A stretch of DNA of 64,000 bases from JBBDIP01 sp050260675 (GTDB lineage Bacteria > Bacillota > Sulfobacillia > Fermentithermobacillales > Fermentithermobacillaceae): contig JBLNCN010000008.1 in the NCBI GenBank assembly GCA_050260675.1, positions 1 to 64,000 of the forward strand. The letters are read 5' to 3'. Positions 34,318-42,396 of this stretch are shown one piece after another. Every line of letters begins with the position of its first letter. The first letter of the stretch is position 1. The translations under genes were made by a program, and so were the position numbers. The notes beneath the pieces were generated by a model. The model worked only from the letters and a program-made list of their open reading frames with translations. It did not search any database and had not been told where the DNA came from.

Positions 34318-35103
34318 ATGAACCTGATGATCTGCATGAATGGAGAGCCATCAGACCTTACGTTCCTGCCGGAAATCGCCGACCTTGGCGTGGGGATTGA
34401 GCTTGGCAGCCTAGGCATGGTCGGCATCCGCTCAGAGCGGAATTGGGAAGAGCGATGTGCCTTGCACCGGAGCGTTCGCGAGCGCTTCGATGGACCCCTG
34501 GCCCTCCACGGTCCGTTTCTCGGCATGGTCTACGCTCATGTCGATCACGTGATTAACGAGGCAGTCTGCCGCAGGCTTGATATGACACTCAAAGCTGCGG
34601 AGGACCTGAAGGTTAAGCGGGTGATCCTTCACAGCGGCTACGGACCCGAAATAGATATCTTCAAACTCCAGGAGGATTGGCTGGAGCGCAACGTTTCTTT
34701 CTGGCAGCGGGAGATCCTGCGATGGGCCGATGCCGGCATAGAGGTCGTGCTGGAGAATGACCTGGAGCCCAACCCCGATATGCTGGCCCGTCTGGTAGAT
34801 GCGGTCGACCACCCATCACTGGGGCTCTGTTTGGACATTGGGCATCAAAACGTATTCTCCGACATGTGCGCACCCGAATGGGTCACATCATGGGCATCTC
34901 GACTCCATCACATCCACCTGCACGATAACGATGGCACCGACGACCGACACTGGTCACTCGGCCGCGGGACGATCGACTTTGAGCCGTTTTACGCAGCTCT
35001 AGAGCGGCATGCCCCAGAGGTGACCATATCACTCGAGGTAGTGGACAAGATGGACGTGAAGGTGGCCGACATACGCAAGCTCGTTGCGCGGTTCGGTTTG
35101 TAG
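34318..35103 (+). CDS. Sugar phosphate isomerase/epimerase-like TIM-barrel protein
   Basis: A 261-residue protein from ATG 34318, just after AAAGGAGGTTTGG; earlier in-frame Met codons lack a site. It has the AP-endonuclease-2/xylose-isomerase-like barrel with metal-binding residues in LALHGPF, VILHSGYG, VLENDLE, CLDIGHQNVF and HIHLHDND. The reaction is unknown; the family epimerises or isomerises sugars or acts on DNA. It lies beside the truncated frame that continues after its stop codon. Confidence 0.78.
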   Translation: MNLMICMNGEPSDLTFLPEIADLGVGIELGSLGMVGIRSERNWEERCALHRSVRERFDGPLALHGPFLGMVYAHVDHVINEAVCRRLDMTLKAAEDLKVKRVILHSGYGPEIDIFKLQEDWLERNVSFWQREILRWADAGIEVVLENDLEPNPDMLARLVDAVDHPSLGLCLDIGHQNVFSDMCAPEWVTSWASRLHHIHLHDNDGTDDRHWSLGRGTIDFEPFYAALERHAPEVTISLEVVDKMDVKVADIRKLVARFGL

Positions 35104-35375
35104 CGCCTCGAGACCACCCATGGAGATACCTCAGAGTACAGGCAGAATGTATACACCTATAGCGGGATAAGGGAGATTGCCCAGAAATACGGATGGCCCA
35201 AGGCTATATCGTGTGATAAAGATGTCCCATACTGGGTGCCGAGATATGTTGAGGCCCAACTGTGGAGCGATGTTCCCCTCAGCAAGTTTGAAGCGGAGTG
35301 CGTGACTAGGATGAGGAATGCTCGGGAAATCAGGCTACCAGAATTCCGGCGAAAGGGCGGCGGTATAACACGGTA
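35104..35375 (+). pseudogene. Truncated unknown gene, no start codon
   Basis: An open frame continues in the same phase directly after the preceding stop: RLETTHGDTSEYRQ, then YTYSGIREIAQKYGWPKAIS, VPYWVPRYVEAQLWSDVPLS and a TAA at 35374-35376 or thereabouts. No ATG with a ribosome binding site is present. It looks like the 3' part of a gene whose start was lost. Family not recognised. Confidence 0.4.
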
Positions 35376-35450
35376 AACTACACTATAGACGGCATTTCCT
35401 TCGCGCTGAAAAAGCAGTATGACCTCACTTTTCTCTCACGATACGGCCGG

Positions 35451-36236
35451 ATGTTCTGCGTATTCGCCGAAAACGATTCTGGGAATATCAGCTTCGGGCT
35501 GAATGACGGCAAGGAGCGGCGCTTCGTCAAGGTGGCAGGGCTTGAGACTATCGAGTTCAAAGGAAACCCCAAGGACGCTGTCCGGTCTCTCGAACGCGCT
35601 ATGCCGCTGTACACGGATCTTAAGCATCCCAACCTTATAGAACTGACGGATCACTATAGGCATGACGACATGTATGTCGCTGTATTCAGGTGGTCAGATG
35701 GCGATTGCCTGTTTGACCACTGGAATTTCGAAAAGTACTCCAAGAACCCGGCGATAACACCACCGTACGATAAGTTCAAGCAGCTACCGCTCGTGAAGCG
35801 GTTGAGAGCGTTTGATGTAGTGCTCTCGTTCTTTGAGACGGTCGCTCAGAAGAAGTACGTAGCGATAGATTTCTACGACGGAAGCATCATGTATGACTTT
35901 GAGACCGACCGCACGACCATCTGCGATATCGATTTCTTCGAGAAGCAACCGTACACAAACACGATGGGACGCATGTGGGGCAGCTCCAGGTTCATGTCTC
36001 CGGAGGAATTTACTATGGGCGCCAACATCGACGAGGTGACAAACGTCTATACTCTCGGGGCCTCTGCATTTCTGGCACTGGGCGACGAAAGCGACCGAGG
36101 CTTTGAAAAGTGGCAGGCGGGCAGAGACCTGTTCGACATCGCAACAAAGGCAACGGACCCGGACCGGTCAAAACGCTATCAGAGCATCAGCGAGTTCGCG
36201 GAGTGCTGGAGGCGAGGAGTGGCGAGAGGCTGCTAG
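35451..36236 (+). CDS. Serine/threonine kinase-like protein, N-terminus uncertain
   Basis: A 261-residue protein from ATG 35451, but the same frame extends 25 codons upstream (NYTIDGISFALKKQYDLTFL, beginning near 35376) with the same coding character. The expected start codon there reads GTA. The kinase core is recognisable: VKVAGLETIEF, the catalytic-loop region VAIDFYDGSIMYDFETDRTT and a DFG-like CDIDFFEK. Relatives annotated as kinases in Bacillota match this layout. Whether the true start is a rare codon or the gene is N-terminally damaged is open. Confidence 0.65.
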   Translation: MFCVFAENDSGNISFGLNDGKERRFVKVAGLETIEFKGNPKDAVRSLERAMPLYTDLKHPNLIELTDHYRHDDMYVAVFRWSDGDCLFDHWNFEKYSKNPAITPPYDKFKQLPLVKRLRAFDVVLSFFETVAQKKYVAIDFYDGSIMYDFETDRTTICDIDFFEKQPYTNTMGRMWGSSRFMSPEEFTMGANIDEVTNVYTLGASAFLALGDESDRGFEKWQAGRDLFDIATKATDPDRSKRYQSISEFAECWRRGVARGC

Positions 36237-36268
36237 GTGGCGATCGGATCCACAGGCGAGCCTCAGGC

Positions 36269-37042
36269 CTATTGCGAAGCCCGGCAGAAGAAGACCATCT
36301 CCCCGGCGCGGGCGTCGATGGGAACCTCCTCACGAATCGAGCCCTGTTCGCGGAAGATGTGAAAGCCTGCGAGTGGCAGCATAGTCCGCAGTTCCCGAGG
36401 GAAGTAGTACGTGAGCCAGTCAACGGTTTCCGCTCTTCGAAGGAGCGTATCGCCGTATCGCTCTTCCAGGACGATGTGATCCGTCTCGATCTGGAGACAG
36501 AAGTCATAGAAGGCAGTGAAGGTATCCGTTATCTTGGTTCCGGTCACCGGGTGGGTGAACTCGAAGGTTCTGATCACACCATTGGACCTCACCATGGCAG
36601 GAACGTCAGGGATACTGTTATCCAAGATAAACACGCCCCCGTCTCTAAGGTGGCGCTTGGCAGAACGCAGCAACGCGAGTCCTTCACCAGGCTCTGTCAG
36701 GCAGTTAATGAGGTTACAGGGGGCGATGACCAGGTCGAATGCATCGTTCAACTCCAGGTTGGTGACGCTGCCTTTCACGATCGTTACTCGTCTTTGTACC
36801 TCTGTACTTTCAGATTTCAGCTTCTCCCTGCATATGTGCACCATGTCGTCGGACAGATCCACGCCGGTTACCTGGCAACCTGCCCGTGCCAGAGGGATCA
36901 GGATCCTACCTGTACCTGACCCGAGTTCCAAAACCTTAGGTCCGAACTGGCGTGCATAGCTTACGTATGCGTCAACATCACAGAGTCTCGCGTGGATAAT
37001 GTCGTAGACCTCGGCAAAGAAGCCTTTGAATTCTCCCTGCAT
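36269..37042 (-). CDS. SAM-dependent methyltransferase
   Basis: A 257-residue class-I methyltransferase. Motif I is VLELGSGTGRILIPLA, followed by VTGVDLSDDMVHI and FDLVIAPCNLINCL. The C-terminal half has a beta-rich cap (FTAFYDFCLQIETDHIVLEE). Substrate unknown. It converges with the kinase gene. Confidence 0.85.
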   Translation of the reverse strand: MQGEFKGFFAEVYDIIHARLCDVDAYVSYARQFGPKVLELGSGTGRILIPLARAGCQVTGVDLSDDMVHICREKLKSESTEVQRRVTIVKGSVTNLELNDAFDLVIAPCNLINCLTEPGEGLALLRSAKRHLRDGGVFILDNSIPDVPAMVRSNGVIRTFEFTHPVTGTKITDTFTAFYDFCLQIETDHIVLEERYGDTLLRRAETVDWLTYYFPRELRTMLPLAGFHIFREQGSIREEVPIDARAGEMVFFCRASQ

Positions 37043-37081
37043 GGTTCAAATCCTCCCTGCAAGGTAGTCAGTCTCCGCTAC

Positions 37082-37471
37082 CTACCCCCGGCGCACCCTC
37101 ATGCCTGACAAGCGGTACATGCCCAATCTCTCGTAGAACCCCTTTACGTCATCATCACACATGAGGTCCACAACCCAAATGTCCCGGAGCTCCTCCAGGA
37201 GTGTACGCATAAGGGCCGTGCCGACACCTTTCCCCTGATGTTCAGGAAGAACTTCAATCATGGGTATGTACGCTGCGAAGACGCCGTCGCTGATTGCATT
37301 TGCAAAGCCTATGACCTTTCCGTCATCATCGCCGGCGATTACGTACCTATAGCTCCCCTTCAGAGCCTTCCAGAGGGTCTCCGGATCTAGGGGATTCACC
37401 CATCCAACACAGAAACCTTGTAACTCCGCTGGAGCCAATAGGGGATCGTTGATCTTGATGTGCATCTCCAT
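37082..37471 (-). CDS. GNAT-family N-acetyltransferase
   Basis: A 129-residue protein from ATG 37471 (GGAGGGCAGG upstream; the frame open to 37564 lacks a site). The acetyl-CoA motif is EVLPEHQGKGVGTALMRTLL, preceded by YIPMIEV. A short acetyltransferase of unknown acceptor. Confidence 0.83.
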   Translation of the reverse strand: MEMHIKINDPLLAPAELQGFCVGWVNPLDPETLWKALKGSYRYVIAGDDDGKVIGFANAISDGVFAAYIPMIEVLPEHQGKGVGTALMRTLLEELRDIWVVDLMCDDDVKGFYERLGMYRLSGMRVRRG

Positions 37472-37651
37472 CCTGCCCTCCAACCTGCCTACCGCTGCAA
37501 CTGCGACAAAGCTAGACGATGATAAGCACTCGGGCAGGATTCCACAAGCCTTGCCAGAAATCACCTTGGCATTGGATTCGGCTTTGCTTTGTGCATTGAG
37601 TAAGCAGCGGTAGGATTTCCGAACGACTCAGTGCGGGCCGGAGGTGGACCT

Positions 37652-38473
37652 ATGAGCAACGAGGTCAGGGACTTCTATAACCGCTACGGCGAAAGGGAGT
37701 GGCGCAGGCTAGACGTTGATCCCTATAGCCGGATCACATTCGTCCTGCACATGGATTTCATAAGACCCTACCTTCGTGAGGCCATCAGAGTACTGGACGC
37801 CGGATGCGGCGCCGGCCGCTATTCGGTGGAGTTCGCCCGGATGGGATGCGAAGTCACGCTGTTCGACATATCCGACGAGCAACTCAGGATCGCCAAGGGC
37901 AAACTTGCAGAGAGCGGCTTGGGGAGAAATGTCTCCGGCTACATACAGGGCGATATCAGGGACCTATCTATGTTTCCTGACCAGGCCTTCGACGTTGTAG
38001 TCTGCTACGGCGCACCTCTAAACTACGTCCTTGAAGGCAGACAACGGGCGATCTCGGAGTTCCACCGCGTGCTAAAGGCCGACGGTGTCCTCGCGCTGAG
38101 CGTCAACAGCAAGTGGGGCGTGTTCAAAAGCATCCTGGGAAGGAACACTCAGGGCTTCTTCAATAGGCCCGTCTACTGGTATATCGACCGCGTCATCGCT
38201 TCGGGTGACCTGCCCACGCATCAGGAGGTTGACCACCCACCAAGGCATTTCTTTGAAGCCACCGAGCTGGAGGATCTGTTGACGTCGGCATCGTTCAAGG
38301 ACATCAGCCTCGGTTCAAGTCCCTGCATACTGTCCGGCAGTTGGCAGCAGGCGAACGAGATATGCAAAGACGAGGCGGCATACCAGACGCTTCTGGACAT
38401 TGAGCTCAAGGTCTATCAGAAGCCGACCATGGTCGACAGCGGGGAGTTCCTGATGGCGAAGGGTAGGAAGTGA
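37652..38473 (+). CDS. SAM-dependent methyltransferase
   Basis: A 273-residue class-I methyltransferase from ATG 37652 behind CGGAGGTGG. Motif I is VLDAGCGAGRYSVEFARMG, then VTLFDISDEQLRIAKGKL and FDVVVCYGAPLNYVLEGRQR. Coupled to the Nudix gene that begins 5 bases after its stop. Confidence 0.85.
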   Translation: MSNEVRDFYNRYGEREWRRLDVDPYSRITFVLHMDFIRPYLREAIRVLDAGCGAGRYSVEFARMGCEVTLFDISDEQLRIAKGKLAESGLGRNVSGYIQGDIRDLSMFPDQAFDVVVCYGAPLNYVLEGRQRAISEFHRVLKADGVLALSVNSKWGVFKSILGRNTQGFFNRPVYWYIDRVIASGDLPTHQEVDHPPRHFFEATELEDLLTSASFKDISLGSSPCILSGSWQQANEICKDEAAYQTLLDIELKVYQKPTMVDSGEFLMAKGRK

Positions 38474-38478
38474 GGAGC

Positions 38479-38916
38479 ATGCAGCCAAGAGCCGTTTCAC
38501 TCGGCGTAGTGTTCCGAGACGAATGCATCTTGGTACAAGAGCTGTCGGGAAGACACTTGAAGGGCACTGGGACCCATTACCGCCCAATTGGCGGAACCAT
38601 CGAGTATGGCGAGAGGTCATCAGAGACTGTCGTACGGGAATTTGAAGAAGAAACCGGGATGGCGGTTGAAATCGTCAGGTACCTGGGGTGCATCGAGAAC
38701 GTCTTCACTATTGACGGACAGACGGGCCATGACATCGATTTCGTATATGCCGTGAGTCCAATCGACGAGTCCCAGTGTTCGGAAGGTTGTCTCCGGGTAA
38801 CCGAGGGAGACAACGTGGGGATCGCAAAGTGGGTCCCCATCGAGGCATTCCGCACCGGCAAACTGGCGCTGTATCCCGATGGACTCATCGACCTGTTAAT
38901 GAGCGCAGATAGGTGA
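38479..38916 (+). CDS. Nudix hydrolase
   Basis: A 145-residue protein from ATG 38479 (GAGG just upstream; a GTG at 38470 is possible). The Nudix box IGGTIEYGERSSETVVREFE, continuing EETG, is complete, and the C-terminal part resembles the MutT-type proteins that act on modified nucleotides. The stretch 38917-39201 that follows holds no gene I can recognise. Confidence 0.83.
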   Translation: MQPRAVSLGVVFRDECILVQELSGRHLKGTGTHYRPIGGTIEYGERSSETVVREFEEETGMAVEIVRYLGCIENVFTIDGQTGHDIDFVYAVSPIDESQCSEGCLRVTEGDNVGIAKWVPIEAFRTGKLALYPDGLIDLLMSADR

Positions 38917-39201
38917 CCGGCAGCACGCGCAGAACTCTTTAGCGAGCATACACCCCGAGGGATGGAAACATCGGGTTGACCCTCGATGGGGCGACGGGGC
39001 TGCCGAACCGCGAACCTGCCGCTTTCACCCACAGGTACTACGATGAGTTTGGTGCTCACCGCCAAGTACCACCATGAGGCTGCTGCTCAGGCCTGCAGCC
39101 CGTACCTCGCAGGTGGTGGTCTGGCCCGCAGGCGGGGGCTATATGTTGAAATCCAAACCAAGCAGGGAATTAGGTGATTCCTAGCAGGCGATTAGGTGGA
39201 T

Positions 39202-39290
39202 TGGTGCCGGGAGCGGGATTCGGACCCGCACGGGCCTCACGACCCAGAGGATTTTAAGTCCCCATTGTCTACCAGTTCCAACATCCCGGC
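39202..39290 (-). tRNA. tRNA-Leu (anticodon TAA)
   Basis: On the minus strand, GCCGGGA at the 5' end (39290) pairs with TCCCGGC at the 3' end. The anticodon loop reads CTTAAAA (anticodon TAA), there is a long variable arm, and the T-loop is GTTCGAATC. CCA is encoded (39204-39202). The long variable arm and anticodon identify a Leu tRNA. Confidence 0.9.
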
Positions 39291-39444
39291 ACTCGCGTCG
39301 CTGGACACTTACGTCGCTGCATACGGTGGGCAGCCTTTTGCGGCTCCCATAAACAGTAAAACAGCAGGCGAACCCGCTGTCAACCGGACCACACTATACA
39401 TCGCAGGCCTGTGACTCCAGATGGCGTCCCGGCCAGCCTATCTA

Positions 39445-39834
39445 TTACTCTTTTCGGGAGCCTCTCCCGCCTCGCTTTGAGTCAGTAGCCTTGCGGAGGT
39501 CTGCCTGCCTCTCGTCGCTCTCCTTCATGAAGCGAGCCAAGCGGTCCTCGAAGTTCGCCCTGCTGCGGCGGAAATCCTGAACATTCCGAGGTCTGTAGTT
39601 CGGGCTGGCCTGCTTGATGGAAAGACCGATCTTGCCGGAAGGGTCAACTGACAGGACTTTGACTTTTACGGCATCGTTCTTCTTCACGTACTCGTTTATG
39701 TCTTTGACGTACGCGTCGGCGATTTCCGAGATGTGAACCAATCCGGTTTTCCCATCTGGAAGGCTTACGAAAGCGCCGAAATTCGTTACTCCGGTGACTA
39801 CTCCCTCAACGATCGCTCCGACGTCGAGCGGCAT
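39445..39834 (-). CDS. yabR: S1-domain RNA-binding protein, YabR type
   Basis: A 129-residue protein from ATG 39834, after AGGAGGAATG; the longer frame to 39882 would start inside the promoter. One S1 domain: VGAIVEGVVTGVTNFGAFVS, KTGLVHISEIADAYVKDINE, KVLSVDPSGKIGLSIKQ, followed by a charged tail. YabR-type proteins bind RNA or ribosomes. It lies at the end of the yabP-divIC block as in Bacillus, but in the opposite orientation. Confidence 0.82.
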   Translation of the reverse strand: MPLDVGAIVEGVVTGVTNFGAFVSLPDGKTGLVHISEIADAYVKDINEYVKKNDAVKVKVLSVDPSGKIGLSIKQASPNYRPRNVQDFRRSRANFEDRLARFMKESDERQADLRKATDSKRGGRGSRKE

Positions 39835-39880
39835 ACTAACAACATTCCTCCTGCATTTGGTTTGAAACCAAGCAAAATTC

Positions 39881-39910
39881 ATTATAGGTTATGCTCTTTT
39901 TTGGTGTCAA
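39881..39910 (-). promoter_or_regulatory. yabR promoter (consensus vegetative)
   Basis: TTGACA (39910-39905), 18 bases, TATAAT (39886-39881). Both boxes are perfect; only the spacer is one base longer than optimal. Confidence 0.75.
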
Positions 39911-39935
39911 GGACACAGTTTGGGCCAAAGAGCGG

Positions 39936-39964
39936 GCATATCTTCTGTTCCCTCGCCATATCTA
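39936..39964 (+). promoter_or_regulatory. Putative mother-cell sigma-E promoter for yabP
   Basis: GCATATC (39936-39942), 14 bases, CATATCTA (39957-39964), close to the sigma-E pattern (about GNATATT-N14-CATANANT). In Bacillus yabP-yabQ is under sigma-E. No vegetative promoter is obvious for this strand. Confidence 0.45.
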
Positions 39965-39996
39965 TCGGAAAGACGCATGACGCGGGGGGACATCCG

Positions 39997-40290
39997 TTGG
40001 ACGAGTTCGAGACCGGAGACAAGGCCCACAAAATCGAGATTCTGCAGCGTGAACAGGTACGTCTTCAGGGAGTCATCCACGTGGAGAGTTTCGACGACCG
40101 CCAAGTGGTTGTTGAAACCGACATGGGCATGTTGTCTTTGGCCGGCGAGGAGTTTCACATAACCAGCCTTGACCTCGAGAAGGGACAGATGATCCTCGAG
40201 GGAATGTTCCTGGGGCTTGAGTATTCAGGGCTGGACCGAGCAAAGGCCAGGCAAAAGGACAAAAGCTTCCTGCAGCGACTGTTCAGGTAG
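39997..40290 (+). CDS. yabP: Sporulation protein YabP
   Basis: A 97-residue protein starting at TTG 39997, 6 bases after GGGGGGA. The YabP core is recognisable: HKIEILQREQVRLQGVIHVE, VVETDMGMLSLAGEEFHITS, ILEGMFLGLEYSG. Length is normal for the family (about 100). It starts the yabP-yabQ-HTH-divIC block, which here runs opposite to the genes on both sides. Confidence 0.82.
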   Translation: MDEFETGDKAHKIEILQREQVRLQGVIHVESFDDRQVVVETDMGMLSLAGEEFHITSLDLEKGQMILEGMFLGLEYSGLDRAKARQKDKSFLQRLFR

Positions 40291-40291
40291 A

Positions 40292-40774
40292 ATGCACGTT
40301 CCTGTCGAAATCCAGGTCTGGAGAGTTGCGGTCCTCGTGCTTCTGGGGATCGCGACTGACCTGGTTTTTCATGCTTATCGGGCATACCGGTCCGTCTTCG
40401 TACCGAAGAGCTTCCGCTATCACTTGCTGGACGCGGTGGTCGCCCTCATCACGCTCGGCGCGGTTGGAGCGGCGGTTTTCATCGTCAACTGGGGAGAAGT
40501 CAGACTCTACGTGCCCATATCCCTGGCTGCCGGCTTTTTTGCCGGCAACATGCTTGTAGGCGACCTGGTCTACCGCAGGTCGCGCTCGGCGTTTCGACGC
40601 ACCCAGAAGGCAATGCGCTGGGCTAGGGTCAGGCTAGTTGAGCCGCCAAAAAGGGCAGCCAGGAAGGCCTTCGAGTGGACTAAGGCACGCCTGTCCCTGC
40701 CTGATGAGGCGGCCGTGGACCCTCCCGCGGAGCCTCCCATGGACTCTCCCACGGACTCTCCCAAGGAACCTTAA
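40292..40774 (+). CDS. yabQ: Spore cortex protein YabQ
   Basis: A 160-residue membrane protein, ATG one base after the yabP stop. Hydrophobic helices (VAVLVLLGIATDLVFHAYRA, LLDAVVALITLGAVGAAVFI, LYVPISLAAGFFAGNMLVG) and a basic linker match YabQ. The C-terminus has Pro/Asp repeats (PPAEPPMDSPTDSP). It acts in cortex formation in the mother cell. Confidence 0.78.
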   Translation: MHVPVEIQVWRVAVLVLLGIATDLVFHAYRAYRSVFVPKSFRYHLLDAVVALITLGAVGAAVFIVNWGEVRLYVPISLAAGFFAGNMLVGDLVYRRSRSAFRRTQKAMRWARVRLVEPPKRAARKAFEWTKARLSLPDEAAVDPPAEPPMDSPTDSPKEP

Positions 40775-41029
40775 CCTCAAACGTGAACCCTTTGCGGCCG
40801 CTTTCACCAGATCGACCAGATCATCCATCCCCTCGCATCCCCGCCAATCGCTCTCTCGTAGAAAAGGAGTCTCGAAGATCGAGGATCGCTTTACGATTCC
40901 TCGCATCCGCTTGAAAATTCCTTACGTTATGGACTTAACAGAAGGACTTGACACGCCGACGTAGAATAATGGTGTACCAATTTCGTCCACAGTTTGTGCA
41001 CAGTTTGTGGATAAGTCAGGGGACAACCC

Positions 41030-41269
41030 GTGCAAATAGAGATCAGAGGAGCCGAGAGATTGAGCTTCCGGGAGCGCCAAGTCGTGGTGCTCAAGGAGAC
41101 AGGCTACTCGGCACAAGATATAGCGGAGCGGTTGAAATTGTCGCCAGCCACTGTGGCCACCCTGTACAACCGGGCGAAGACCAAGGGGTATCAGGTGGTC
41201 ATCGTGATATCTGGCGACCCGCTGAACATGTTCGGTGGAGATGAGGAGCCGGAGGGGGAGCCTGAATGA
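41030..41269 (+). CDS. Small helix-turn-helix protein (sigma-4-like)
   Basis: A 79-residue protein from GTG 41030, after AGGGGAC. The HTH LSFRERQVVVLKETGYSAQD, then IAERLKLSPATVATLYNRAK, resembles LuxR or sigma region 4. A short C-terminal acidic tail follows. It lies between yabQ and divIC, and its stop codon overlaps the divIC ATG. The region 40775-41029 before it shows no gene. Confidence 0.65.
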   Translation: MQIEIRGAERLSFRERQVVVLKETGYSAQDIAERLKLSPATVATLYNRAKTKGYQVVIVISGDPLNMFGGDEEPEGEPE

Positions 41270-41694
41270 GGAGCAAGAGATACATGTCGAGGCTAGCGGC
41301 GCAAGCTGCCGGCGCTCCAGTATCGGTCACGTCTCCGGTGGCGCCTGAGCGTCTCCCGAAGCCGCTGCCCGAGACCGCGGTCGCTCCAAAGACCGCCAGG
41401 AAGAAGGCCTCTCTGCCTTGGTTTTTCGTGGGCGTGCTGTTCGTCGCGGTGACTGTCGCGTTTGTGTTCCGGCAGGCCGAAGTCATGGCCGTCCAGCGTG
41501 CCCTCTCGGATATGGAGAGGCAGATAGAGCACTACAAGGCGCTCAACAAGTCGCTTGAGGAACAGATCGCCGCTCTGAAGAGCGATGAATACATCGAGAA
41601 AGCGGCGCGCGAGAAGTTGGGACTGGTCAAGCCCGGAGAAGTCCAGTACATGGTCATAGATTACGAAACTGAAGACGTTAAGCCTACTCCCTAG
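41266..41694 (+). CDS. divIC: Septum formation initiator, DivIC/FtsB type
   Basis: A 142-residue protein with a cytoplasmic basic N-terminus, a membrane helix (LPWFFVGVLFVAVTVAFVFR, about residues 50-70) and a coiled coil (VQRALSDMERQIEHYKALNK) ending REKLGLVKPGEVQYMVI, the DivIC signature. It acts with FtsL and DivIB at the division septum. Coupled to the HTH gene by an ATGA overlap. Confidence 0.85.
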   Translation: MRSKRYMSRLAAQAAGAPVSVTSPVAPERLPKPLPETAVAPKTARKKASLPWFFVGVLFVAVTVAFVFRQAEVMAVQRALSDMERQIEHYKALNKSLEEQIAALKSDEYIEKAAREKLGLVKPGEVQYMVIDYETEDVKPTP

Positions 41695-41702
41695 GGAGTC
41701 GC

Positions 41703-41963
41703 CTATTTCTCCTCTTCGCAGCCAGCGAGCATGACGTACATCTCGCTGGCGCTTTTCTTGTCAGCCGAATCCGCGGTCTTCAGGACTTTGAAAGACAAGA
41801 CTTTCTGGCCGAGGGCGACGTCAATGACGTCGCCCACTTCCACGTCTGTAGAGGGCTTTGCGGTCCGCCCGTTCTTCTTCACATGTCCGCCCAAGCATAG
41901 TTCCTGAGCCAGGGTACGTCTCTTTATCACCCGGCTGACCTTCAAGTACTTATCAAGCCGCAA
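41703..41963 (-). CDS. rqcP: S4-domain protein RqcP
   Basis: An 86-residue protein that is almost all S4 domain: MRLDKYLKVSRVIKRRTLAQ, CLGGHVKKNGRTAKPSTDVE, VGDVIDVALGQKVLSFKVL. This matches YabO/RqcP, a ribosome-quality-control factor that binds stalled 50S subunits with RqcH. It converges with divIC and is the last gene of the mazG-hup set. Confidence 0.85.
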   Translation of the reverse strand: MRLDKYLKVSRVIKRRTLAQELCLGGHVKKNGRTAKPSTDVEVGDVIDVALGQKVLSFKVLKTADSADKKSASEMYVMLAGCEEEK

Positions 41964-42108
41964 CAGTCCTCACGCCTCTCCCAAAAGCGTCGGCAGGTAG
42001 TGTCCGCCTGTGTCTAGCGACTTAACAATCGGAAGTCGAAGTCATCTCGCAACAGCTTCGCTGTTGCTGGCGACGCGCCAAGACCTCCGCTACCGCTCTG
42101 GTCTTGCC

Positions 42109-42393
42109 TTACTTCTCGTCGCCGGTAACCGAACCTCGGAGCCCACGTCCGGGCCTGAAAACCGGCACTTTGGAGGCGGGGATCTGGATGGCCTCCCCTG
42201 TCCTTGGGTTGCGACCCTCCCTGGCCGGCCTCTCCCTCGAAAGGAAAGTGCCGAATCCAAGAATGGCCACGGTATCGCCTGCAGCCAGGGCCCCCTCGAC
42301 CACGTTGATGAACGTGTTCACGAACCGCTCGGTATCCTTCTTCGTCATGTTTGCTTCTTCGGCAACCTTGGCGATGAGCTCAGTCTTGTTCAC
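42109..42393 (-). CDS. hup: Histone-like DNA-binding protein HU
   Basis: A 94-residue HU/IHF protein: MNKTELIAKVAEEANMTKKD at the start, GFGTFLSRERPAREGRNPRT, and the DNA-binding arm around ASKVPVFRPGRGLR. It bends and compacts DNA. It lies between mazG and rqcP, as in other Bacillota. Confidence 0.92.
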   Translation of the reverse strand: MNKTELIAKVAEEANMTKKDTERFVNTFINVVEGALAAGDTVAILGFGTFLSRERPAREGRNPRTGEAIQIPASKVPVFRPGRGLRGSVTGDEK

Positions 42394-42396
42394 AGC

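Noticed and set aside
38917..39201. Possible structured RNA between the Nudix gene and tRNA-Leu
   Set aside because: I compared it with SRP, 6S and RNase P cores by eye and saw no diagnostic motif; a weak coding look (LTLDGATGLPNREPAAF) is not enough to call a gene.
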